Shown here: in pieces, positions 7,067 to 12,766 of the stretch
How the letters are laid out: each line of letters starts with the position of its first letter
How positions within the stretch are numbered: position 1 is the stretch's first letter
Source: Campylobacteraceae bacterium
GTDB taxonomy: Bacteria > Campylobacterota > Campylobacteria > Campylobacterales > Campylobacteraceae
Reading direction: 5' to 3'
DNA length: 17,572 bases
Assembly: GCA_031276365.1 (NCBI GenBank)
Contig: JAISNG010000155.1
Location: 1-17,572 of the forward strand
Position numbers and translations under genes: made by a program
Notes under the pieces: generated by a model
What the model was told of the DNA's origin: nothing
The model's database searches: none
What the model saw: only the letters and a program-made list of their open reading frames with translations

Positions 7067-8269
7067 TTATTTGTCTAAACGATATGCTTTATGAAGCGTT
7101 CTTACGGCGAGTTCGCCATATTTTGCTTTGATAATCATAGAGATTTTTATCTCGCTTGTGCTTATCATCTCTATATTGATATTTTCATTTGCCAAAGTGC
7201 TGAACGCCAAAGCCGCCACGCCGCTGTGCGACTTCATGCCGACACCGACGATAGAGACTTTTACAATGTCGTTATCATACTCAAGTTTTTCGGAAGATTG
7301 CAGCTCTTCCATGATTTTTTTGGCAAACTCCAGCTCATTTTGCGGAACGGTAAAGCCGAGATTTGTCGTGCCGTCTATGCCGACATTTTGGATAATCATA
7401 TCAACATTTATATTATTTTCAGCCAATTTTTTGAAAATGTTTGCGGCAATGCCTGGCTTATCTACAACGCCTCTTAGCGTGATTCTTGCCTGATTTTTAT
7501 CAAGCGCTATTCCGCTTACAACTGCTTGTTCCATAATATTCTCTTCCTTTGTGATTAAAGTTCCTTCGTTTTTGTTAAAACTGCTTCTTGTGATGAGAGT
7601 TACGTCTAACTTTTTCGCAAGTTCAACGGAGCGGTTTTGCAGTACTTTTGCGCCCAAACTCGCCAATTCCAGCATCTCATCATAACTTATTTTGTCAAGT
7701 TTTTTGGCTTTCGGCTCAATCCGCGGATCTGTAGTATAAACTCCGTCCACATCAGTAAATATTTCACACAAATCCGCTTTCAGCGCGCCTGCTATCGCAA
7801 CCGCCGACAAATCACTCCCGCCGCGCCCCAAAGTCGTTACTCTCCCCTCTTGCGTAACGCCCTGAAAGCCTGCTACTACAATTATCTTGCCTTCATCTAA
7901 AGATTTGCGCATGAAAGTTGTGTCTATATGATTTATGCGCGCTTTTGTGTGAAATGCGTCCGTAACGATGCCAGCTTGCCTGCCGCTCATAGCAACGGAC
8001 GGATATCCAAGCTCATTTAAGGCTATCGCCAAAAGCGCACTTGTAACTCTCTCGCCTGCGGATAAAAGCATATCCATTTCGGCTTGCGAAGGCGTTTTAC
8101 TGAAAAATTCGGCATATTCTATAAGCTTGTTTGTCTCTCCGCTCATCGCCGAAACCACAACAACCAAATCATTACCGTCTTTTTTTGACTCTATGACTCT
8201 GTCGGCTACAGCGCGGATACGCTCCAGAGTTCCTACGCTTGTACCGCCGTACTTTTGGACTATCAACAT
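7067..8269 (-). CDS. lysC: Aspartate kinase LysC
   Basis: LysC phosphorylates L-aspartate, the first step toward lysine/diaminopimelate, threonine and methionine. The 400-residue product has the kinase motif QKYGGTSVG at residues 5-13, the SAGERVTSALLAIALNELG block, GFQGVTQEGRVTTLGRGGSDLSAVAIA near 133-159 in pieces, and FTDVDGVYTTDPR. Two ACT domains follow, at about 260-330 (ARITLRGVVDKPGIAANIF) and 340-400 (VSIVGVGMKSHSGVAALAF), which normally bind the feedback amino acid. Length is normal for a monofunctional enzyme. Its ATG overlaps the rppH stop by one base (TAATG). dapD, a later enzyme of the lysine branch, lies 8 kb away on the other strand. Confidence 0.97.
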   Translation of the reverse strand: MLIVQKYGGTSVGTLERIRAVADRVIESKKDGNDLVVVVSAMSGETNKLIEYAEFFSKTPSQAEMDMLLSAGERVTSALLAIALNELGYPSVAMSGRQAGIVTDAFHTKARINHIDTTFMRKSLDEGKIIVVAGFQGVTQEGRVTTLGRGGSDLSAVAIAGALKADLCEIFTDVDGVYTTDPRIEPKAKKLDKISYDEMLELASLGAKVLQNRSVELAKKLDVTLITRSSFNKNEGTLITKEENIMEQAVVSGIALDKNQARITLRGVVDKPGIAANIFKKLAENNINVDMIIQNVGIDGTTNLGFTVPQNELEFAKKIMEELQSSEKLEYDNDIVKVSIVGVGMKSHSGVAALAFSTLANENINIEMISTSEIKISMIIKAKYGELAVRTLHKAYRLDK

Positions 8270-8757
8270 TACAAATATCCTTCTTTTTTGAAATATTCCA
8301 ACACTTTTTTATAAACAGGTTTTTTAAAATGCGTGATATAATCTAAAACTTTGTCTGCATTTATAAATTTATAATCCGTAAATTCTGGGTGTTTTGTTTT
8401 TATGTCAAGCTTCGCGCTCTTTTTCAGCCTGACAAGAAAATATTTCTGTTTCTGCCCGTCGTACGGATACATCTTTTCGCTTACGATTTTGCTCGGAAAA
8501 TCATAAAAAAGCCAATCAGGATATTCTGCTACTATCTCCACTTTTTTTGTGCCTATCTCCTCTTTAAGTTCCCGTAAAAGCGCTTCGCTCGGACTTTCTC
8601 CATCGTCTATGCCGCCTTGAGGAAACTGCCATGCATCTTCTATATCGCTTCTTTGCGCTATGAAAATTTTGCATTTGAAAGGATATTCGGACGAAACGAT
8701 AACTGCGGCGACGTTAGGGCGGTATTTTTTCTCGTTTTGCGCTATTTTCTCCGACAT
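8269..8757 (-). CDS. rppH: RNA pyrophosphohydrolase RppH (Nudix)
   Basis: RppH (also NudH) removes pyrophosphate from mRNA 5' ends and hydrolyses diadenosine polyphosphates. The 162-residue product carries a complete Nudix box at residues 48-70 (GGIDDGESPSEALLRELKEE then IGT), preceded by WQFPQGG, which is typical of the RppH/Ap4A-hydrolase group, and by YRPNVAAVI at 12-20. FFxYDFP-like WLFYDFPSKI and GQKQKYFLVRL complete the family pattern. The ATG at 8757 has GAGG about 6 nt upstream; a TTG at 8769 is in frame but overlaps that site. It is the first gene of the minus-strand run. Confidence 0.95.
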   Translation of the reverse strand: MSEKIAQNEKKYRPNVAAVIVSSEYPFKCKIFIAQRSDIEDAWQFPQGGIDDGESPSEALLRELKEEIGTKKVEIVAEYPDWLFYDFPSKIVSEKMYPYDGQKQKYFLVRLKKSAKLDIKTKHPEFTDYKFINADKVLDYITHFKKPVYKKVLEYFKKEGYL

Positions 8758-8774
8758 TATCAGCCTCAAATTTT

Positions 8775-8783
8775 TGTTATAAT
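8775..8783 (+). promoter_or_regulatory. Extended -10 promoter for hemW
   Basis: TGT followed by TATAAT (8778-8783) is a perfect extended -10 element in the rppH-hemW intergenic gap, preceded by a T-run, as is usual for Campylobacterota sigma-70 promoters that lack a clear -35. Transcription would start near 8790, leaving a leader of about 86 nt before hemW. Confidence 0.55.
8777..8782 (-). promoter_or_regulatory. Candidate -10 for the rppH operon
   Basis: On the minus strand the same bases read TATAAC, with TTGGCT centred about 14 bp upstream. It would give a very short leader of about 13 nt before rppH. If real, it overlaps the hemW -10 base for base. The spacing to TTGGCT is short, so the call is weak. 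Confidence 0.35.
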
Positions 8784-8875
8784 GTTAGCCAAGATGTGAT
8801 TAAAATTGTGTAAATTTTGAAACATTAAAAAAGTAAAAAATTCAACAATGCAACTCAAGCTGCAAGGAAAAAGAG

Positions 8876-9919
8876 GTGATTTTATATCTGCATATTCCAT
8901 TTTGCGACAGCAAATGCCCATACTGTTCATTCGTCTCTCACACCGATAAAAACGCTCTTAAGTCGGCATATTCGAAAGCCGTATTAAGACAGCTTGAGTT
9001 TGAATTGGAGAGATTTGACGTTACAAGTATAAAATCAGTTTTTGTCGGCGGCGGCACACCCTCCGTATTTAGTCCGAAACTTTTAAAGCCCTTCATGGAT
9101 AAACTTTTGCCTTTTTTAAGCGCCGAAGCAGAGATAAGCGCCGAAGCAAATCCAAACTCCGCCTCTTTAAAATGGCTTTTTAGTATGAGAGAACTTGGAT
9201 TTAACCGCATAAGTTTCGGTGTTCAAAGTTTTGATGATGAAAAGTTGAAACTTTTAGGACGGATTCACAATGCAAAAGAGGCGCAACAGGCGGTATTGAG
9301 AGCAAACAGAGCGGGATTTGAAAATATCTCCGTTGATATCATGTATGCCACAAAAGCGGATACGAAAAAACTTTTGCAAAACGAAGTCAAAACAGCCGCC
9401 GCGCTTCCGATAAATCACTTGAGCGCTTACTCTTTGAGTCTGGAGGAGAAAACACCGTTTTTTGCAAGAAGAGGTGTCAAAAAAGAGTCTTTGAGAAAAG
9501 CGAAATTTCTTGTTGAGAGCTTGAAAAACGAAGGTTTTTTGCAGTACGAAATCTCCAATTTTTCGCGCGGATACGAGTGTTTTCACAATAAACAGTATTG
9601 GGCGCATGAGAGTTATATCGGCGTAGGATGTGCATCTGTCGGGTATGACGGGCAAAAACGCTTTTATCCTTCAAGAGATTTGGAAGAGTATATCAAAGAG
9701 CCGCTTTTGCAAAATGTTGAGCATTTGAGCGCCGAAGAGTTGAGGCTTGAAAAGCTTTTTTTGGCGTTTCGTTCAAATATAGGCATAGATTTGGAGTTTT
9801 TTCACTCAAAAGAAAGGATAGATATGCTGGCGGAAGCAAAAAAGGTCTGTATTAAAAATGGCAGAATTTACAACAATGACTATTTTTTAGCCGATGAAAT
9901 AGCTCTTTTTTTGAGTTAA
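8876..9919 (+). CDS. hemW: Radical SAM heme chaperone HemW
   Basis: HemW belongs to the coproporphyrinogen III oxidase-like radical SAM proteins and delivers heme to respiratory enzymes. The 347-residue product starts ILYLHIPFC and has the cluster motif C10-x3-C14-x2-C17. Residue 19 is Phe, whereas true HemN has a fourth Cys there, so I call HemW. Other family marks are FVGGGTPS (56-63), EANPNS, NRISFGVQSFDDEKLKLLGR, SVDIMYA and CFHNKQYW with GVGCASVGY. The N-terminus fits the GTG at 8876, with AAGGA 7 nt upstream; an ATG at 8848 is out of frame. It is monocistronic and divergent from rppH. No clear terminator follows, and the repeat region begins within about 35 bp. Confidence 0.92.
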   Translation: MILYLHIPFCDSKCPYCSFVSHTDKNALKSAYSKAVLRQLEFELERFDVTSIKSVFVGGGTPSVFSPKLLKPFMDKLLPFLSAEAEISAEANPNSASLKWLFSMRELGFNRISFGVQSFDDEKLKLLGRIHNAKEAQQAVLRANRAGFENISVDIMYATKADTKKLLQNEVKTAAALPINHLSAYSLSLEEKTPFFARRGVKKESLRKAKFLVESLKNEGFLQYEISNFSRGYECFHNKQYWAHESYIGVGCASVGYDGQKRFYPSRDLEEYIKEPLLQNVEHLSAEELRLEKLFLAFRSNIGIDLEFFHSKERIDMLAEAKKVCIKNGRIYNNDYFLADEIALFLS

Positions 9920-9953
9920 ACGGATTTAGATAGATGTTCATTTGTACTGTTTC

Positions 9954-10003
9954 TCGGTCATATCCGCATGAATGATGCGACGTAAGTCATCATCGCAAGG
10001 GAA
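9954..10003 (+). repeat. Repeat element, core 2, copy 1
   Basis: GTCATATCCGC opens the element and CATCGCAAGGGAA closes it. The core GATGCGAC-GTAA-GTCATCATC (9974-9994) folds as an imperfect hairpin. The ACGTAAGT centre (9980-9987) is shared with the copy at 10087-10155. Confidence 0.6.
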
Positions 10004-10012
10004 CATGTATCA

Positions 10013-10072
10013 TCTCTCCGTTATATTCGCGTGTTTGTTTGCCTTTTATGGAAAACTTATTACGACGAATAC
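10013..10072 (+). repeat. 60-bp repeat B, copy 1
   Basis: This 60-bp stretch, from TCTCTCCGTT to CGACGAATAC, aligns without gaps to 10641-10700 at 48 of 60 positions. Eleven of the twelve differences are transitions. Confidence 0.75.
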
Positions 10073-10086
10073 ATCCATCCTCCTCT

Positions 10087-10155
10087 GCCATACCAGCGAC
10101 CGAACGATAAGCGAACGTAAGTGAGCGCATATCGTGAGGGAATGTTGGTATCCAA
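10087..10155 (+). repeat. Repeat element, core 2, copy 2
   Basis: ATACCA (10090-10095) and TGGTAT (10146-10151) form the terminal inverted repeat. The core reads CGATAAGCGAACGTAAGT then CGCATATCGTGAGGGAAT, with the same ACGTAAGT centre (10115-10122) and closing CGTGAGGGAA as the other core-2 copies. Confidence 0.65.
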
Positions 10156-10195
10156 AATCACTTCAGGATGCAAACAGCACAAAAGCATCTTCTTT

Positions 10196-10220
10196 GTCAT
10201 TCCTGCGCAGGCTGGAATCC
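10196..10220 (+). repeat. Minimal repeat element (bare terminal hairpin)
   Basis: GTCATTCCTGCGCAGGCTGGAATCC is almost only the two ends of the family joined: ATTCC (10199-10203) pairs with GGAAT (10214-10218). The AT-rich tail that follows core-1 elements also follows here (10221-10278). Confidence 0.7.
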
Positions 10221-10280
10221 AAAAAGAATTTACAAACAAATTAATGTATTCATGATGAAAATTGAAATTTTGAAGTTTCT

Positions 10281-10350
10281 CCGTCATGCCTGCGAAAACA
10301 AGCGAGGTGCTTTCGGCTTGCCGAAATATTTCTTTGAAAACAGGTATCCA
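10281..10350 (+). repeat. Repeat element, core 1, copy 1
   Basis: The ends ATGCCTG and CAGGTAT are a near-perfect inverted repeat. Inside, TTTCGGC-TT-GCCGAAA (10311-10326) is a perfect 7-bp palindromic hairpin. Over the last 60 bp it differs from the copy at 10716-10784 at seven positions, all transitions. Confidence 0.8.
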
Positions 10351-10458
10351 AAAAAATTTATAATCAAGTGGAAGTATTTATGAGAAAGATTAACGTTTTA
10401 GAGTTTGTTGCTTTGCTTTATTTCGTAATTTTACTTTTAAAATAGTTTTTATTTTGGT

Positions 10459-10476
10459 TTCCCGCCTGCGCGGGAA
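10459..10476 (+). repeat. Minimal repeat element (bare terminal hairpin)
   Basis: TTCCCGC-CTGC-GCGGGAA is a perfect 7-bp stem with a 4-nt loop, followed by TGGCGG. It ends the longer unit that begins with the core-1 element at 10281 and matches the position of the core-2 element at 11128 in the other long unit. Confidence 0.7.
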
Positions 10477-10640
10477 TGGCGGAGTTGTGGAGAAAATTAC
10501 AAAATTGACAGTCATACGTACTATGAATTGACGGCAGTTAATGAAAGAATAGAGAAGAGTAGCTGTAACAATGGAAGGCGAATATTTGTTTTCATATAAG
10601 TCAAAAACCGTAAAAAATATTTTATGTAAAAATTACAACC

Positions 10641-10700
10641 TCTCTCCGTCATACCCGCACGTTTGTTTGCTTTTTGTGCAAAACCTATCACAACAAATAC
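10641..10700 (+). repeat. 60-bp repeat B, copy 2
   Basis: This is the partner of 10013-10072 (48 of 60 identical, no gaps). It begins TCTCTCCGTC ATACCCGCAC, so it starts with the same left end as the other elements, then runs into a GTTTGTTTGC block that is fully conserved between the copies. Confidence 0.75.
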
Positions 10701-10715
10701 GTGCGTTTATTCTCT

Positions 10716-10784
10716 CTGTTATACCGTAAAAACAAGCGAAGCGCTTTCGGCTCGCCGAAATGTTTCCTTAAAAACGGGTATCCA
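10716..10784 (+). repeat. Repeat element, core 1, copy 2
   Basis: It opens CTGTTATACC and closes CGGGTATCCA. The internal palindrome TTTCGGC-TC-GCCGAAA (10745-10760) is intact. It is followed by the tail ATTTTGCAAACAAATAATG, shared with 10221-10278. Confidence 0.8.
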
Positions 10785-10947
10785 AAAATAATTTTGCAAA
10801 CAAATAATGTGTTCATGATAGAGATTGATGTTTTATCATTTTTGCCGTTATTTCCGCGTGAACGATATAATGTTAGTTGCAATTATAAGAAAATAAATGG
10901 TTTTCATCAAAACAATATTTGCAATATAAACAGAAATCCTTTCTTCT

Positions 10948-11016
10948 CCACCATACCTGTGAAAATAAACGAAGCACTTTTGGCTTGCTGTAATGTTTCC
11001 TGAAAACGGGTATCCA
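10948..11016 (+). repeat. Repeat element, core 1, copy 3 (degenerate)
   Basis: It opens CCACCATACCTG and closes CGGGTATCCA. The core TTTTGGCTTGCTGTAA has lost the perfect palindrome of the other two copies, mainly by C-to-T changes. It is followed by the long form of the AT-rich tail. Confidence 0.7.
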
Positions 11017-11127
11017 TAATAAACTTGCAATCAAACGAAAGCATTCAAGAAAGAAATTGACATTTTAGAGTTTGTGTTTTCCTTTACTTTCTTTCATGAT
11101 TTTGCTTTTGAAATTATTTTTAGCTTG

Positions 11128-11186
11128 GATTCCCGCATTCCTCACGATGACGACTAACGTCGTATCGTTCTAGTGAGAATGACGGA
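11128..11186 (-). repeat. Repeat element, core 2, copy 3, inverted orientation
   Basis: On the minus strand this reads CCGTCATTCTCAC, then ACGATACGACGTTAGTCGTC, then ATCGTGAGGAATGCGGGAATCC, the same order as 10087-10155 on the plus strand. CGAT plus ACGAC pairs with GTCGT plus ATCG around the loop TAAC, with one bulged G, giving a 9-bp stem. Outer arms CTCAC and GTGAG extend it. Confidence 0.7.
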
Positions 11187-11297
11187 AGATGATATTTGCT
11201 TGTCGTTCATGTGAAAATAAGGAGAAAGGCATATTTGTTTGAGTTGGAATGACAAAGACAAGATAAATGCCACCCTACCTTTTATGTACGCACTTGT

Positions 11298-11378
11298 TTG
11301 TTGTTTGGTCAAGAAATGACGGAGGCGAATGTTTGTTTACTTTCATTTATGTGCCAACTTGTTGTTTGGTCAAGAAAT
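11298..11378 (+). repeat. 20-bp direct repeat, two copies 61 bp apart
   Basis: TTGTTGTTTGG followed by TCAAGAAAT occurs identically at 11298-11317 and 11359-11378, with similar flanks (TTTATGTacgcAC and TTTATGTgccAAC). The spacing is close to the 65 bp of the duplication at 162-253, and the sequence resembles positions 20-65. Confidence 0.7.
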
Positions 11379-11403
11379 AGCAGTTAAATCTTAAAGTTAA
11401 ACC

Positions 11404-11423
11404 GCAAAAACTCCGATTTTCGC
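11404..11423 (-). terminator. Hairpin just after pgpA
   Basis: On the minus strand GCGAAAA pairs with TTTTTGC (one G-T pair) around a 6-nt loop, directly after the pgpA stop. The 3' arm itself supplies a short T-run, but the bases after it (GGTTTAAC) are not a clean U-tract. Confidence 0.4.
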
Positions 11424-11424
11424 A

Positions 11425-11928
11425 TCAAAAATTGTAATTTTGCACTATCTCAAAATGCTTTATCAAATTCCACACACCAGCCGCAACAATGCCCGCAAAA
11501 ATTCCCGCTATGATATCATCTCCTATAACGCCCAGTCCGCCTTCAACATTGCGGTCTATGCGCCCTATGATAGATGGTTTGGCTATATCAAAAAATCTGA
11601 AAAATACAACGCATATCAAGACCTGTACCGCTCCGACCTGCGCGCCGATATCGGCTGAAAAATTCGCCGCAATGCACATCGCAAGCCAAACGCCGACAAC
11701 TTCGTCTATGACTATTTGGCTGTTGTCATGAGTATTTGTAGAGATTTCATATCTATTGATGACGCTTACCGCGATAACACTTACGAAAGCTGTGAGTAAA
11801 AACAGCGTACTTACGGGCATTATTTGTAATATTGCCCAGCCAGCCGCCGCCGCCGTAATCGTTCCTGCCGTTCCTGGAGCTTTTGGACAAAGACCCGAAT
11901 AAAAAAATGTCAAAAAAAGTTTTTGCAA
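11425..11928 (-). CDS. pgpA: Phosphatidylglycerophosphatase A PgpA
   Basis: PgpA dephosphorylates phosphatidylglycerol phosphate to phosphatidylglycerol at the inner membrane. The 167-residue, very hydrophobic product has the family signatures SGLCPKAPGTAGT (residues 11-23), IDEVVGVWLA near 73-82, FRFFDIAKPSIIGRID near 109-124 and GGLGVIGDDIIAGIFAGI near 128-146, with membrane helices at about 25-56, 75-110 and 138-156. The start is TTG at 11928: AAGGA lies 7 nt upstream and partly overlaps the stop of the preceding gene, and the conserved region begins ten residues in. It is the last gene of the ispDF operon, 10 nt after the sulfurylase-like gene. Confidence 0.93.
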   Translation of the reverse strand: MQKLFLTFFYSGLCPKAPGTAGTITAAAAGWAILQIMPVSTLFLLTAFVSVIAVSVINRYEISTNTHDNSQIVIDEVVGVWLAMCIAANFSADIGAQVGAVQVLICVVFFRFFDIAKPSIIGRIDRNVEGGLGVIGDDIIAGIFAGIVAAGVWNLIKHFEIVQNYNF

Positions 11929-11938
11929 GATTTGTTCC

Positions 11939-12766
11939 TTAAGTTAGAGATGTCGTCTGATAAAGCTTCATCAATTCCATGTAAAAATCCTTATCGCTAT
12001 GCGTTTCTATAAGTCCCATACCCGGAAAAAGGTCATCGTAAATCTGCGTTATATTTTTAAAGCGGTTCGGACATATACTGCTTAAGATTATAGCCGATAT
12101 ATCTTTGCGCATAAGCATCGCAGGCGGCAAAATACCCTCTTTTAAAAGCGCAAGAAGCGAAGACGAGTTGTATTTGATATGGTGGTGCATACCATGAGGG
12201 CAGGTTTTCATGCTTACAAGAGTATTGCATTCGTTGCAAAAGACAAAACGCGACACTACGTCTATGCGCGCTATTCCTTCGCATTCGTCAAATGAAGTTC
12301 TAAGGCGGTTGTTGTCGTAATAAAAACCAATTCCGTTATGATATTCGCCTGCCACCAGCGTATCGCATCCGAGATATTTTGCAACACTGCTGTGAGTTAT
12401 GGCATTTGAGCAATCAGCGCCCAGATATTCGCTCTCAAGCGGTATCAACAAAACGCGGTTTTTATGCAGATAATTGTCCACAAAATAGCGCATAGTTTTT
12501 TTGCGCAGTTCAAACGGCAAAAGCCACTCCTCTTTTTTAAAATCAAGCAGAAAAATTACAACCAAATCGCTCTTTTCAAGCGTTATCCTTACAAGTCTTT
12601 CATGCGCTCTATGGAAAGGATTTGCGACCATCATGATAGCAGATACGCTAAGCGCGCCGAGATTTGTCTTTACTTCTGCTATCTGATGTTTAATCTTTTT
12701 CGCATAATCCGAATTTTCAAGCTTTTTCAAGCATTCTCCTGTTTTGTTATTTTTTCCTGATATCAT
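11939..12766 (-). CDS. ATP-sulfurylase-like nucleotidyltransferase with altered substrate site
   Basis: The 275-residue product corresponds to the catalytic part of ATP sulfurylase, without the N-terminal PUA-like domain. The nucleotide-binding HxxH is intact: NPFHRAHERL (49-58; H52, H55). A second block, AGEYHNGIG (139-147), aligns with GRDHAGxG. C177, C180, C189 and H191 match the zinc-binding FYCxxC...CPH part of bacterial/archaeal Sat, and GILPPAMLMRKDISAIIL (211-228) matches PPxxxRPEVAxxL. However, the QTRNP motif reads MVANP, so Gln and Arg are Met46 and Ala48, and the DHAG Ala is Asn144. In yeast Sat these three positions contact sulfate. It likely adenylylates or otherwise activates something else. 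The ATG at 12766 has AAGGA 6 nt upstream and a 20-nt overlap with the previous gene; a TTG at 12730 with GGAG is an alternative. C. jejuni has a counterpart in the same place (Cj1609, from memory). Confidence 0.75.
   Translation of the reverse strand: MISGKNNKTGECLKKLENSDYAKKIKHQIAEVKTNLGALSVSAIMMVANPFHRAHERLVRITLEKSDLVVIFLLDFKKEEWLLPFELRKKTMRYFVDNYLHKNRVLLIPLESEYLGADCSNAITHSSVAKYLGCDTLVAGEYHNGIGFYYDNNRLRTSFDECEGIARIDVVSRFVFCNECNTLVSMKTCPHGMHHHIKYNSSSLLALLKEGILPPAMLMRKDISAIILSSICPNRFKNITQIYDDLFPGMGLIETHSDKDFYMELMKLYQTTSLT

Larger units (their letters stand above)
9920..11424. repeat. Convergent intergenic region filled with degenerate interspersed repeats
   Basis: About 1.5 kb between the 3' ends of hemW and pgpA contains no credible gene. 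It is made of copies of one repeat family: elements of about 50-70 bp bounded by CGTCATaCC and GGTATCC or GGAATCC, with one of two hairpin cores, often followed by a shared AT-rich tail (ACAAACAAAT, TTCATGATgaaAATTGA, TTTTAGAGTTT). Tails are seen at 10221-10278, 10351-10450, 10785-10841 and 11017-11128. The longer units at 10281-10485 and 10948-11187 align along about 200 bp. Chance translations contain phrases such as WIPACAGMTKK and HSCAGWNPK, the familiar translation of bacterial repeats of the TCATTCC-hairpin-GGAATCC type. The stretch at about 10486-10640 shows nothing I can name. Confidence 0.85.

Noticed and set aside
8876..9919. HemN (oxygen-independent coproporphyrinogen oxidase) for the radical SAM gene
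   Set aside because: The fourth cysteine of the HemN CxxxCxxCxC motif is Phe, the length is 347 and not about 450, and the HNKQYW block is typical of HemW.
10060..10383. Short frames on both strands in the repeat region
   Set aside because: Their products contain WIPACAGMTKK, HSCAGWNPK and RGAFGLPK-type phrases, which are simply translations of the repeat hairpins.
10674..11030. Further short frames (109, 64 and 60 codons)
   Set aside because: They span core-1 copies and AT-rich tails on both strands with no conserved domain.
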